Positions 26,021 to 35,531 are shown, counted from the stretch's first letter. The stretch: 64,000 bases of DNA from CAZPUS01 sp964589825 (GCA_964589825.1 CAZPUS010000011.1:1-64000), one strand, 5' to 3'. The notes: generated from the letters alone by a model not told the origin. Program-made: numbers and translations.

Positions 26021-28927
26021 TCAGAAAAGACAGGTGACATTGAGCGCGCCGAGATAGGCCCGGTAATTCTGTTGCGAATAATCGGTCTCGTCTTCGCTGT
26101 GATCATAAGCAATGCTGATATCCCAGGAGATATTGCGGGATATCGAGTGAGTGATTTTGCATTGCGCATAATAACTTTGTATGCGTATGCGCTCTCGCGC
26201 ATCCGAATAGTCTGAATCTTTTTCTTCATCCGTAGCGGCGTATTCCCCGTTAAGTTCCAGGCTGAGCAGCCGGGGTACAATATATACCTTGAGCCGGTTC
26301 GAGATCTGATAGCTGAGGCCATCGATGTTATCACGAGCTTCGGTGTAAGGTGAGATCGAAAGACGCGTGCTGTTATGCAGTCTGCGTGATGGCCGAAGTG
26401 TACAACGTCCCTGTATGGTATTACGCAGCCTGTCCTCGATGTTCTGCTGTGTAGTATCGGGATGGTTGCCGATTTCGTTGTCCCATAAAAGTTTGTATGT
26501 AAGCCCCCAGGTGAGTCCGCTGCTGAGCCGGTGGCGCGCAGAGAGGTTCAGCAGCTGGCTGAACACGTGTGTGCGCACGCCGGCAGGCAACTCGGCACTG
26601 AAGGCTGTATCGTTATTAGTGGTGTCGATGAGATAACGGGCGGTGACTCCCTCCGGTATATCTGTTGCCGAAGAGAAGATCGCCAGGCTGTCTTCTACCT
26701 CTTTACGGGTTTCGTAGCCTGAGCGGAGATCACCGGTAAACACGGGCAGGTGCTCCCCGGGTGCGTAACGGGTTCCCACAGACAGCGTGTGGAGATGCTG
26801 CGGTGAGGATTCGGTTGCACCGTTAAGGGAGAAGATATTGGAAGCAAAGCGCTTCTCGTATTCGTACTCTCCGGATGCGGACAGCTGTGTGGTGATATCG
26901 CGGGCAACAGAAAGTTGTGCAGTGCGACGGTCTGTCTCCAGATACGGGTTGGCTGCAGAGAAATAGCGTGAAGAAATGTACATGAGCGTAGTGGTAAGAA
27001 TATAGCCACTGTACCGACCTTCCCCGTAAACCGATGCAGCGGTGTGGGTCCCTTTGCCGAGTCCTTCGGATAGTGAAGATCCGATGTCCCCGAGTTCGGG
27101 GTCGTACCAGTTAATTGCGCGTATTTCAGGTGATGTTCTATTGAGTGTGTCTTCGTAGGCAAGCGTGTCATGCACGCCCACAGCGACTTCTGCCCCTACC
27201 GAAACATCTCCGTTCATGAGATCCGCATCAGTAGCCAGAAAAACGGTCTGGGCTTCGATGGGATTGGGCCTGCCGGGATCGTCGATTTTTGTACGAAGTG
27301 CGGGATTGTTGGCCTGATCCCGTGCGGCGATGCAGCCGCCTTCAACTGTCACATCATAATGGGGTTTGTATCTGAGAAGACCGTAATAGCTCATCTGCTG
27401 GCGTTGCGACATACCGGAATCGATAATCGTGTTAACGAGCGTTCTGTCGTGGTCTCCCGAGTCTTTGGAAACCTGGGTTTCACCGATTCCCACATCAGCT
27501 TCGAATCTTTTATCGCCTTTTCCCATTTCCATGAATGCCCCGTGGTATCGCAGGCCGGTAAAACTTCTACCGAAAAAGGTGAGCTCGCTTTCGCTCAGCA
27601 TGTAATCACCCGCGTATATTTTATGATCGCCGTAATCAAAGGTGAGGCGAAGGTTGCGTGCCCGAATATTTCCCGGTACCCAGGTGTTGCCGTAAATATC
27701 CGCCATAATATTCACGTTCGAATTTTTTCGTCTTCCGTTGGCGAACAGCTGAAGATGGGGTTGAAACCGATCGAGTATCGATTCACTCTGTTCACCGATG
27801 TATTGGGTTTGTGATATAGTGGTATCGATCGTGGTGTCCCGGGCAGTCCCTGCGGTGTCGTAGGCAATCGTGGTGATCTGCTGTGAAAACGAACGCGGAT
27901 CGAAATAGCCGATACCGGTGGTGATGTTACCCATAAACGCGGTACGTGTATTCTGCCTGTTTTTTTGTGCGAGGAAGCCCGGGGTGAAATTATCGGGCGT
28001 TTCTATCTGCTGGCTTGATGTCGGGATGGTGAGGGATGCGATTCGCTGTGGCGGGGTAAGATGCTCTTTTAGTTTTACGGAAGGGACCTTACGGATATCC
28101 TGGCCGTTGTGATAAACCATCTGCGCCTGACGCGGGGTTACTTCCTCGGTCGTAATGAGGCCGGTGCGGTTTCGCGTGACCGGCGTTTTGATAAACTGTG
28201 CATCGGACTGCGGAGCAACGACGATTCCGGTGGTGTTGCTTCGTATGCTGCTGGAGTTGATACGTACCACGGAACGATTTTCACAGGCGATGCCGGTTAT
28301 GTTATCTTGCACCGTAAGGCTCTCGGCTATGATATCGGCGCCTGCACGGCACCGCAGAGCGGATACATGGCCTCTGCGAAGCTGTGTGTGGGAAATGCGA
28401 ACACGCGCGTTTCTGACGGTTATTGCATGCAACGAATTTTTTTCGAAAATCGAACGTCTGATTTCGGCAGAACCGTTCTCTACAAAGACGCCATAGTTGG
28501 CATGTTGAACCACGCAGTGTGTAAACCGGGACTGTTTTCTGCTGCGGCAGTAGATTCTGTCCCAGTCCCATGGTTTCGGATCGGGACGTGCGGACTGAAA
28601 AACCACGGGGGCATTTTTGCTTCCGCGTACGTCTATAGCGCCGAATACTGCAATACAGGTATTTTCGCCGCCGATATATACCTTGCAGCCGGCATCGAAA
28701 ATGAGGGATGTGTCCGCCGGAACTATTACATTGCCCTTAATAAGAATAGGGCTGTGCTTTTTGGTATAATGCCCCGATACCGAACCGCTTTGAATAACGG
28801 TAGTATAGGTGTCGCGTTTCGACTGCCCGGCGTCAATCGCTAGAGGATACAGAATCGATATGACGCAGGCGAGGAGACCCGTTGCGGAAAAGACGGAGAG
28901 ACTACAGCGGTGAATTGCCTTGTGCAT
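26021..28927 (-). CDS. Beta-helix plus predicted outer-membrane beta-barrel protein
   Basis: A 968-residue exported protein. A signal peptide (hydrophobic ATGLLACVISILYPLA) is followed by about 220 residues of parallel beta-helix character: short repeated units with small and beta-branched residues and N ladders, such as VVQHANYGVFVENGSAEIRRS and SLTVQDNITGIACENRSVVRINSSS in their parts. From about residue 330 to the end alternating aromatic and polar strands prevail (YGLLRYKPHYDVTVEGG, ILTTTLMYISSRYF), and the last residue is Phe, as in outer-membrane barrels. The order helix-then-barrel suggests a surface or periplasmic plug fused to a pore. No family name is certain. Confidence 0.72.
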   Translation of the reverse strand: MHKAIHRCSLSVFSATGLLACVISILYPLAIDAGQSKRDTYTTVIQSGSVSGHYTKKHSPILIKGNVIVPADTSLIFDAGCKVYIGGENTCIAVFGAIDVRGSKNAPVVFQSARPDPKPWDWDRIYCRSRKQSRFTHCVVQHANYGVFVENGSAEIRRSIFEKNSLHAITVRNARVRISHTQLRRGHVSALRCRAGADIIAESLTVQDNITGIACENRSVVRINSSSIRSNTTGIVVAPQSDAQFIKTPVTRNRTGLITTEEVTPRQAQMVYHNGQDIRKVPSVKLKEHLTPPQRIASLTIPTSSQQIETPDNFTPGFLAQKNRQNTRTAFMGNITTGIGYFDPRSFSQQITTIAYDTAGTARDTTIDTTISQTQYIGEQSESILDRFQPHLQLFANGRRKNSNVNIMADIYGNTWVPGNIRARNLRLTFDYGDHKIYAGDYMLSESELTFFGRSFTGLRYHGAFMEMGKGDKRFEADVGIGETQVSKDSGDHDRTLVNTIIDSGMSQRQQMSYYGLLRYKPHYDVTVEGGCIAARDQANNPALRTKIDDPGRPNPIEAQTVFLATDADLMNGDVSVGAEVAVGVHDTLAYEDTLNRTSPEIRAINWYDPELGDIGSSLSEGLGKGTHTAASVYGEGRYSGYILTTTLMYISSRYFSAANPYLETDRRTAQLSVARDITTQLSASGEYEYEKRFASNIFSLNGATESSPQHLHTLSVGTRYAPGEHLPVFTGDLRSGYETRKEVEDSLAIFSSATDIPEGVTARYLIDTTNNDTAFSAELPAGVRTHVFSQLLNLSARHRLSSGLTWGLTYKLLWDNEIGNHPDTTQQNIEDRLRNTIQGRCTLRPSRRLHNSTRLSISPYTEARDNIDGLSYQISNRLKVYIVPRLLSLELNGEYAATDEEKDSDYSDARERIRIQSYYAQCKITHSISRNISWDISIAYDHSEDETDYSQQNYRAYLGALNVTCLF

Positions 28928-29029
28928 TACAGACTCACTTCGTAGGTATGTGATACGTATATTGCGCAGTCGGGCTGTGCAGGCTGCACATTATCGGCAA
29001 AACAGATAAAAGTATCGGCCGCACATTGC

Positions 29030-30166
29030 TCAGTTTTCAATCTGACGAGCGGTGCGCGGAGTCTCTTCTACATGATGATAGGCACGTATGAGTTTTCCGA
29101 TTCTTCCCCATCTGATCTTGGCCGGAAGAAGCCAAACCGGAACGTCTTTATCTAAAGAGAAATATATAATAAATGCACGAGCCTTGACAAATTTACGGTT
29201 AAGGTAACCCCAGAATCGTGAATCCGTCGAGTTATCTCTGTTGTCTCCCATCATAAAATAGTTATCGTGCTGAACCACATATTCATTGACGGCAGACCCG
29301 TTATGGGTGAGAACTTTCCGGATTTCGATCTCTTTGTCCGGATATGAGGCCTGTACCACGCGCTCCACGCTGTGCAGGTAGTTTTGAAGCAGCAGCCAGT
29401 TGTCGATGTAGTTGAGCCGTGGATCATCGTTGGTAACCTGGTTGAACGGTTTGTTCATACTCCTTCCCTGAGCGGAAGTAAACCGGATCGGCGCATCGTT
29501 TGCGTATTCTCCGTCCAGGTAAAGCTGCAGCTCAATTTTTATTTTATTATCGCGCGGGTCATGCCTGAAAAACTGTCGAAGAACGGGGGCGTTTTCCAGG
29601 AAAAGCACGAATCCGTTACGCGGATGCTCCTGAGTAACGAGATGCTTACAAAAGAGAAACTCCCGCACCGGCATGCGTGAAGGATGCAGCGTGTCTCCTT
29701 TGGCAGGTATTACGAGCGGATCGAAATTTCGTATTCCCGGTGCAGGGAAATTGCCGTTGCTGATATATTGTCCTTTTGGCGGGAGTGCGACGATGTCACC
29801 GTTTACAAGGACTCGTTTGCCGTGGATTTCGACCGTATCCCCGGGACCGGCAACACAGCGTTTGATATAGTCACGGTTGTTGCTGCCGGGGTATTTGAAA
29901 ATAAGCACATCGCCCGGCTGGGGTTCGGCGACCCCCGGAAATTTTGTGTGCGAAAATGGAAGAACCGGCGCACCGTAATAAAATTTGAGACCCAGAAGGA
30001 AATCACCGATCAGCAGGCTTTTTTCCATTGAACCCGAAGGGATTCTGAACGCCTGGATAATATACAGGATAAAAACGAGCGCCATTGCAAGGGCAATGAC
30101 CATCTCTCTGCCCCAGTTGAGGAGGCCATGTTTTTCTGATCGTTTTTTGGGTGATGATTCGGTCAC
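29030..30166 (-). CDS. lepB: Signal peptidase I
   Basis: A 378-residue membrane protease that removes signal peptides on the periplasmic side. One membrane span (about residues 22-40) precedes the catalytic Ser46 in RIPSGSMEKSL. The general-base Lys102 is in YIKRCVAGPGD, and the box MMGDNRDNSTDSRFWG lies late. The segment between the Lys box and the MMGDNR box, about 160 residues, is longer than usual and contains an Arg/Phe/Asn-rich insert. The start is a GTG with AAAGGAT upstream. It follows the inositol-phosphatase-like gene by 12 bases, forming panB-(IMPase)-lepB. Confidence 0.94.
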   Translation of the reverse strand: MTESSPKKRSEKHGLLNWGREMVIALAMALVFILYIIQAFRIPSGSMEKSLLIGDFLLGLKFYYGAPVLPFSHTKFPGVAEPQPGDVLIFKYPGSNNRDYIKRCVAGPGDTVEIHGKRVLVNGDIVALPPKGQYISNGNFPAPGIRNFDPLVIPAKGDTLHPSRMPVREFLFCKHLVTQEHPRNGFVLFLENAPVLRQFFRHDPRDNKIKIELQLYLDGEYANDAPIRFTSAQGRSMNKPFNQVTNDDPRLNYIDNWLLLQNYLHSVERVVQASYPDKEIEIRKVLTHNGSAVNEYVVQHDNYFMMGDNRDNSTDSRFWGYLNRKFVKARAFIIYFSLDKDVPVWLLPAKIRWGRIGKLIRAYHHVEETPRTARQIEN

Positions 30167-30178
30167 AAACGTATCCTT

Positions 30179-30955
30179 TTATGAAAGAGGTGAGAAAAAA
30201 TCGAGCGTAGCGCTATGCAGAATGGTATTGGTGGCGACTACCGTTCCTGATTCGTGGGTCCGCACGCCCCGTATGTCGGTACATGTACCACCGGCTTCCC
30301 GAATAATGCAGCAGGCTGCGGCGCAATCCCACGGCTTATCAAGCATGTTCACTATTACATCCAGTTTTCCGCATGCCAGACACGCATAGGAATACGCATC
30401 CATAAAGCCGTAACAGTAATCGAGTGCATGAATAAGCGTCATGAGGCTCTCTCCCTGCGTCGTGTGATCGTACTCCCGCAGCCCGAGTATGCTTCCCATA
30501 GCATCGTGAAGCGCGTTGCAGGAAGAGACCGAGATTGCTCGTTCATTGCAGTACGCTCCATGACGATGCCGTGCATAATATGTCTCTTTGAATGCGGGGA
30601 AATGCATCACGCCCACCACGGGCATGCCTTCTTCTTCTAAAGCGATCAATACGCTGTACGTGGGGATCCCTCTGAGATAAGGGCGTGTGCCGTCGAGAGG
30701 ATCGAGTATCCATCTTCGTGTGGATGTGCCTTTATGCTCGCCGTATTCTTCACCAAGGATCCCGTCGTCAGGAAACGCACAGCCGAGCTGATGACGGATG
30801 CATGCTTCACAGGTCCGGTCAATGTCACTCACCGGTGAGGAGTCTTCTTTATGCGACACGTTCGCCGAAGTGCGTGACAGTCCATCAAGCTGGATTTTGC
30901 CGGCCTGGTGTGCCGCCCGGGTGGCAATATCGAGTTCTTTCGTATAGGAATACAT
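30179..30955 (-). CDS. Inositol-monophosphatase family protein (possible histidinol phosphatase)
   Basis: A 258-residue Mg-dependent phosphatase. The metal-binding motifs are all visible: SPVSDIDRTCE, GEEYGE, ILDPLDGTRPYLRGIPTY, and the C-terminal WDCAAACCIIREAGG. DGTRPYLRG is closer to the HisN/IMPase-like histidinol-phosphate phosphatases and to CysQ relatives than to the plain DGTTNF of human-type inositol phosphatase. Since the HisB here is monofunctional, a HisN role is attractive but unproven. I chose ATG at 30955, five bases past the panB stop; a TTG further upstream would overlap panB. Confidence 0.82.
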   Translation of the reverse strand: MYSYTKELDIATRAAHQAGKIQLDGLSRTSANVSHKEDSSPVSDIDRTCEACIRHQLGCAFPDDGILGEEYGEHKGTSTRRWILDPLDGTRPYLRGIPTYSVLIALEEEGMPVVGVMHFPAFKETYYARHRHGAYCNERAISVSSCNALHDAMGSILGLREYDHTTQGESLMTLIHALDYCYGFMDAYSYACLACGKLDVIVNMLDKPWDCAAACCIIREAGGTCTDIRGVRTHESGTVVATNTILHSATLDFFSPLS

Positions 30956-30959
30956 ATAA

Positions 30960-31802
30960 TCAGAGGGAATCAGGGTGTTGGTGTTGCGCAGTGCGCGCAA
31001 AGTCTTCGGGTAACTGTCGATTCAGGTGGCGTACGTTTCCCGGTCCGGGAAATTCTCCCTGCCGGGTTTGTCGTATATATTCTGTAAGGGCGTTGCGAAT
31101 GATGTCCCGACCATCGCAAAAGTGTCTGGTATGGTGAAATTCACGAGGGGTGATCCCGAGAATATCGTGCAGGACCTGCACCTGTCCATCGCAGAAACGC
31201 CCGGCCCCGATCCCAATCGTAGGAATAGAGAGTCGCCGGGTGATAAGCGATGCGACTTCTTCAAACACGAGCTCCAGCACAATCATGAACGCTCCCGCGT
31301 TCTCGAGTCTATGAGCCGAGGTCACCAGTTCATGAATACGGGCATCATCTTTTCCCTGAATACGAGCATTGGGCCCGAGAGACTGTGGAGTATAGCCGAT
31401 ATGCGCGCACACGGCAATATCGTTATCCCTGAGCAGCTGTATGGTTTCCGCAAGGTGTTCTCCTTCGACTTTTACCCCATCCGCTCCTTTGGATAGCATC
31501 TTCCGGGCATTGTCAAGTGCATTGTCGGCCGTGTCGTACGATCCTTTCGGCATATCCACCAGTACAAACGATGATTGTGCTCCGCGAGCAACGGCGCCGG
31601 TGTGGTGCAGCATGTCGCTCATGGTCACGTCCCCGATATCGCGGTAGCCCAGCACGTTGGTTCCTACGCTATCCCCAACGAGCTGAATGTCGACACCACA
31701 TTCCTCCTGGAGACATGCGCAGGGATAGTCGTAGCTGGTACACATGACGATCGGTGTGCCCTTTTTTTTCTTTTCGGTAAAGGTATGAATGCTCTTTTTC
31801 AT
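30960..31802 (-). CDS. panB: 3-methyl-2-oxobutanoate hydroxymethyltransferase
   Basis: A 280-residue enzyme that transfers a hydroxymethyl group from methylene-tetrahydrofolate to 2-oxoisovalerate, the first step of pantoate synthesis. Motifs are MCTSYDYPCACL, DIQLVGDSVGTNVLGY, VDMPKGSY, GADGVKVEGE, AHIGYTPQS, VLELVFEEVA, and IPTIGIGAG with the Asp of CDGQVQVLHD. Length is normal. It is the first gene of the minus-strand group with the IMPase-like gene and lepB. Confidence 0.95.
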   Translation of the reverse strand: MKKSIHTFTEKKKKGTPIVMCTSYDYPCACLQEECGVDIQLVGDSVGTNVLGYRDIGDVTMSDMLHHTGAVARGAQSSFVLVDMPKGSYDTADNALDNARKMLSKGADGVKVEGEHLAETIQLLRDNDIAVCAHIGYTPQSLGPNARIQGKDDARIHELVTSAHRLENAGAFMIVLELVFEEVASLITRRLSIPTIGIGAGRFCDGQVQVLHDILGITPREFHHTRHFCDGRDIIRNALTEYIRQTRQGEFPGPGNVRHLNRQLPEDFARTAQHQHPDSL

Positions 31803-32726
31803 GATTGATCGATTTATACAGAAGTGTTGCGGTTTTTTATAGTTATCAGATTATAACTGCGGCATGCTCAACGGCCAATCCGGTCATTTCAGGCAAAGAA
31901 AAAGCAACCAACGATATCGCCATACATTTATCCGGAGCTTCATATCCGTTCAGTCGGGTATCGATGCTATAGCGCAGATACCTCGTGTTGCGTCCTTGAA
32001 GTAATGCGTTCACTTATGATACCGGATAGAAAAAAACGCCATCTGTGGTTGCAGAGAAGATACGTACGTCTGCGGCCGGGTCGTTGTGTCCCGTTCTTGC
32101 ATCTGCTATGTGGTGTCGTTTCGGTGCAGCTTCGATGACAACCGCTCAATTTAGGAAGAAAATAATTTTTCGCCATGCGCACCAATGATTTCATGATATT
32201 GCCCGTATTCCTTTTTGGAAGGATCCTGCTGCGCAGGATACTGATTCGCAAGATACGATTCTTGTTGTCGAGTTGACTTTTTTTTTTCGGTGATGTACTA
32301 TTATATGGCGCTCTGCAGCTTTTGTCAGAAACAGTGAACGACAGTTCTTGTGAATTCACGATACCTGTGTCCACCAAAAAACTGCGTATTTCCGCGTATA
32401 TGAAGAAATAAGCGGAATATGCCCGGCTATTGAGCCCCCGGTTCTCTGCAAGCTGTTCCGGAACGAGTTTGCCCCCGTAAAACAAGCCTGTATTTTGTGA
32501 AATGAAGCATGCATATTGTATACGTATCCCATAATAATTCAGCGTCATAACCCGTGATTAAACTGCTTTTGCCTGAGTCTGTGAGCAGAATATGAAAGGA
32601 GTGCTTGGCCGCAGCCACTGTATCATTAGTTATATTGTAAGCGACTGGTGTTGATGTGTGTCTGAGTGTGTTGCAGCATGCAGCAGTAACAATACCGATC
32701 GTGACGAACCTGCCTTTGGTTTATGT
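31803..32726. other. Long gene-poor region
   Basis: At 924 bases this is the longest gap in the window. It lies between panB (minus) and a small secreted protein (plus), so it must hold divergent promoters. It has a right-half fragment of the palindromic repeat. The largest frame, 193 codons on the minus strand across 31967-32548, has no signal, no ribosome site and runs through the repeat fragment, so I do not call it. No tRNA or known RNA was recognised. Confidence 0.5.
32075..32154 (+). repeat. Palindromic repeat fragment, copy R3 (right half)
   Basis: Only the right arm is recognisable: GCAGCTTCGATGACAACC, then CGCTCAATTTAGG, the exact terminus of other copies. The left half is lost or has decayed beyond recognition. 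Confidence 0.6.
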
Positions 32727-33191
32727 ATGAGAACTATCATTTATTCGATACTATTCTGCTGGTATATACTTATATCGGCCTTATCTGCGTCTGCGCAGTC
32801 GATGTCACCTGAAGATCCGTTTAGGCTGTATGATTCGATGTGTGTGCGCAATGTCACGGTGACCCGTACCCCGCGCATCGAGCAGGATACGCTTTCATTC
32901 CGTATGCAGCTCACCTTCGATACGTTGTTGTCGAATTATTTTTCCTATTATGAAGATGGAGACGATTCGCTCTTTATCCGCTTTTATGATGCGGTGATTG
33001 AGCCGGCACAAGAGCGTTTCCCGGGGTCATCACCCTTCAGGGGCCTGCGAACTGTCACTAAAGAAACCCGCAAGGCACTTTCGGGTACGTTCGGTGTTAT
33101 CGCGATTCGTATCGATGGCGTGTGGCGGTATACGATCTCAGCGTCTCCCCCGGTGATGGAAATTGTGCTGTGGCGAATAATAGATGAATAA
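32727..33191 (+). CDS. Small secreted protein of unknown function
   Basis: A 154-residue protein with a clear signal peptide (TIIYSILFCWYILISALSASA, read as a hydrophobic stretch, cut before QS). The mature part is beta-rich with an Asp/Ser/Phe-rich middle, and I do not recognise a family. The upstream longer frame starts at 32658 without a ribosome site; the ATG at 32727 puts the signal peptide first. It lies 118 bases before ssb. Confidence 0.6.
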   Translation: MRTIIYSILFCWYILISALSASAQSMSPEDPFRLYDSMCVRNVTVTRTPRIEQDTLSFRMQLTFDTLLSNYFSYYEDGDDSLFIRFYDAVIEPAQERFPGSSPFRGLRTVTKETRKALSGTFGVIAIRIDGVWRYTISASPPVMEIVLWRIIDE

Positions 33192-33309
33192 TCGAAGAAT
33201 AATCAGAGCCGTGCTATTGCATTCTTTAATGACACATACTATTTTTCTTTCGGGTAAACTGGCCAACCAATTTTTTTATTTTTTTTCACAAAAAACGAGG
33301 AAGGGGCAT

Positions 33310-33756
33310 ATGGCCAACAGAGGAGTAAACAAAGTGATTCTGATAGGCAATCTGGGAAAGGATCCCGAATTGCGCTATACTGCAAACGGGACAGCGGTCT
33401 GTCAGTTTCCACTTGCCACCACGGACAGAAAGGATACGACCGAGTGGCACAACATCGTAGTATGGAATAAGCTTGCCGAGGTGGCGAATCAGTACCTGAA
33501 GAAAGGGCGAACGGTTTATATCGAAGGGCGGATATCGACCAACTCGTGGGAAGACAAAGAGGGCAACAAGCGGTATCGTACCGAAATAATTGCCAACCAG
33601 TTGCAGTTTCTTGGCAATTCGGGACCGTCAGGCTCGGATGGAGGATCGCAGAATCAGAGTGCGGCATCCAAATCGGGCGCAGACGCGGATACGTCTCAGT
33701 GGGAAGCTTCACCTGCCGGTGATCAGTCGCCGGTCGAAGACGATCTTCCGTTTTAA
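33310..33756 (+). CDS. ssb: Single-stranded DNA-binding protein
   Basis: A 148-residue SSB. The OB fold occupies about residues 1-105 (NKVILIGNLGKDPELRYT, WHNIVVWNKLAEVANQYLKKG, VYIEGRI, then WEDKEGNKRYRTEI). A Gly/Ser/Asp-rich linker leads to the acidic tip DDLPF, which recruits repair and replication proteins. The ATG at 33310 follows GAGGAAGGGG; an earlier ATG-like start would add a hydrophobic piece foreign to SSB. A terminator follows. Confidence 0.96.
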   Translation: MANRGVNKVILIGNLGKDPELRYTANGTAVCQFPLATTDRKDTTEWHNIVVWNKLAEVANQYLKKGRTVYIEGRISTNSWEDKEGNKRYRTEIIANQLQFLGNSGPSGSDGGSQNQSAASKSGADADTSQWEASPAGDQSPVEDDLPF

Positions 33757-33816
33757 TCCGAAGGGATGAATCCGGCTACGTACGCATAACTCGCATTGTA
33801 ATCCATGCGTATCTTA

Positions 33817-33856
33817 CAAAGGGGCATGTCACAGGGTGGCTATGTCCCTTTTTTAC
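33817..33856 (+). terminator. Rho-independent terminator after ssb
   Basis: AAAGGGGCATG pairs imperfectly with ATGTCCCTTT across a 14-base loop and T6 follows. It ends the ssb transcript. Confidence 0.75.
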
Positions 33857-33861
33857 TTTAA

Positions 33862-33935
33862 CCTGAATTGAGCGGTGACATTAATCACCGGGTAAGCAAG
33901 GACGTGCGGACATGAGGTGAACACAATTCTTACAA
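33862..33935 (+). repeat. Palindromic repeat remnant, copy R4
   Basis: It begins with an exact terminus CCTGAATTGAGCGG, but the rest is strongly diverged, with only GAACACAAT reminding of the core. It may be a decayed copy or a chance terminus. Confidence 0.35.
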
Positions 33936-34034
33936 TGTGCTGAATGTATTTTTTTATGGAGAGCTTTTTATGAGCATGCAGTATACGCACTACGTACTTC
34001 TATAATTTTATTTCGAGTAGCGGGGAGAGCAATA

Positions 34035-34742
34035 ATGAGTGTTGAAATTATGCTTTTGGTAGTGTTGGGTGCAATTACGGTATCGGCATATATGACCGCC
34101 ATTAATGCCCTGGGGGTGGCTCGCATTACCATATCGTTTTTTTTGGCTACTGTGTTACTTGCAGGAACCGTTATCGTGATAATACAGTACGTGGAGCAAC
34201 GTCAGGAGGTGCGGGAGAAAAAGATGCAGCAGCAGAAGCTGCAGGAGATGGTCACGAAACAACAGCAAAGACTCGAAGAGGTCAAACGAGAGATGCGCAG
34301 GCAACTTTCGCAAAAACGACAGACTATTGAAGCGGCCCGCGAGATCGAGTCGAACGTGACACGGGCCGAAAAACTGGCTTCGTTTATTTCCAATGTCAAC
34401 CTTACCGATCGGTCTCTGAGCCTCAATGAACTTATGGATCGCGCAAGCGGTACGAGAAAACGCGTGGCGGAGCTGGAGTCGACTATCACGAAACTGCAGC
34501 AGAAGCATGCGAATTTTTCTGAGGTATTCGAGCCGATCCAACAGGGTATGAAGAGCCTTTCGAGTGCATCTCAGTATTTTTACTCGTACTATCATGCAGA
34601 AACAGGGGCCCAGGAACAGCGTTGGGAAAACAAGATGCGTGTGCAGGCCAATGCCGCGCAATCGCATTTTGAAAAAGCCCGTCAGCTTATTGACACACGT
34701 ATAGAAGAGATTAAAAATAGAGACAGTGTTGCCACCCGGTAG
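34035..34742 (+). CDS. Membrane-anchored coiled-coil protein of unknown function
   Basis: A 235-residue protein. Two hydrophobic segments near the N-terminus (about residues 5-23 and 30-52) are followed by roughly 170 residues of heptad-like sequence rich in Gln, Glu, Lys and Arg, for example QQQRLEEVKREMRRQLSQKR, and a less regular C-terminus. This shape suits a scaffold or a membrane tether. GGGGAGAG precedes the ATG. I recognise no family. It stands alone upstream of the lipid cluster. Confidence 0.7.
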   Translation: MSVEIMLLVVLGAITVSAYMTAINALGVARITISFFLATVLLAGTVIVIIQYVEQRQEVREKKMQQQKLQEMVTKQQQRLEEVKREMRRQLSQKRQTIEAAREIESNVTRAEKLASFISNVNLTDRSLSLNELMDRASGTRKRVAELESTITKLQQKHANFSEVFEPIQQGMKSLSSASQYFYSYYHAETGAQEQRWENKMRVQANAAQSHFEKARQLIDTRIEEIKNRDSVATR

Positions 34743-34789
34743 CATTTCGCTGCGCGAGCGCTCATGTCACCGGTACAGTATATAGCCGT

Positions 34790-35308
34790 ATGATACTGGA
34801 TATTACACAAATAGAGGAAGGCAGAACCGAGATCTCGCAGCAGGTACCCGTACCTCCGCAACGGTGCGGAGAATATGAGATACCAGAGCCGCTTGCCTGT
34901 CATGCCTGTCTGGAAAAATCGGGTAACAGGATTCATGCAGTCGTTGAATGTGATGTCGAGGTGACGCTTACGTGTTGCAGGTGTCTTAAAAAATACACGT
35001 GTCATCTGCATGCCCGTACCAGTGCCTTTGTATTCGACCACAGCGCAGGCAGGAAGGCCCGGGAACCGGTTGTCTCGGATAATGCATATCCGGACTTTTA
35101 TTTTGATGAAGCTAAAAGAGAAGTCGATCTGACTCCTGCATTACTCGATGATATAGAGGTCGCGCTTCCAATGAAGCCGTTATGCAATACTGCATGCAGC
35201 GGTGTCGCGAAAAAGAATAGCACGGAAAAAACAGATCAGGAAACCGGCAAGGACCGCACCACGATTGATCCCCGGTGGGAAAAACTGAGAAAACTACGTA
35301 ATACCTAA
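34790..35308 (+). CDS. DUF177 (YceD family) protein
   Basis: A 172-residue protein of the YceD/DUF177 family, which almost always lies before rpmF and has been linked to 23S rRNA metabolism. The family block is partly cysteine-rich: TLTCCRCLKKY in the middle and the late E-V-D-L-T-P-x-L-x-D-D-I-E-V-A-L-P-M-K-P-L-C segment, followed by a Lys/Glu tail ending in DPRWEKLRKLR. It is 37 bases before rpmF, as expected. Confidence 0.9.
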   Translation: MILDITQIEEGRTEISQQVPVPPQRCGEYEIPEPLACHACLEKSGNRIHAVVECDVEVTLTCCRCLKKYTCHLHARTSAFVFDHSAGRKAREPVVSDNAYPDFYFDEAKREVDLTPALLDDIEVALPMKPLCNTACSGVAKKNSTEKTDQETGKDRTTIDPRWEKLRKLRNT

Positions 35309-35345
35309 CTTTTATTAATTCATATATTAAGGGAGCAATTATCAC

Positions 35346-35525
35346 ATGGCAGTGCCAAAAAAACGCTCGAGCCCGACGCGAAGAGATAAAAGAAGAACGC
35401 ATCATAAGGTGGTTGCGTCGAAACCCGCGCTTTGTGCACATTGCAAACAGCCGAAGCAGCCGCATTCCGTATGTCACAACTGTGGCTATTACGCAGGGGT
35501 TGAAGTAGTCGAACCAGAGGAATAG
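35346..35525 (+). CDS. rpmF: 50S ribosomal protein L32
   Basis: A 59-residue protein beginning MAVPKKRSSPTRRDKRR, then THHK and a zinc-ribbon with CAHC and CHNCGYY. It is the normal four-cysteine L32 type, part of the large subunit near the exit tunnel. AAGGGAG lies upstream of the ATG. It precedes plsX by six bases, the classic order in bacteria. Confidence 0.96.
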   Translation: MAVPKKRSSPTRRDKRRTHHKVVASKPALCAHCKQPKQPHSVCHNCGYYAGVEVVEPEE

Positions 35526-35531
35526 CGGCGT

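Noticed and set aside
31967..32548. Minus-strand frame of 193 codons between panB and the secreted protein gene
   Set aside because: No ribosome site, no recognisable domain, basic and serine-rich composition unlike neighbours, and it runs through a repeat fragment.
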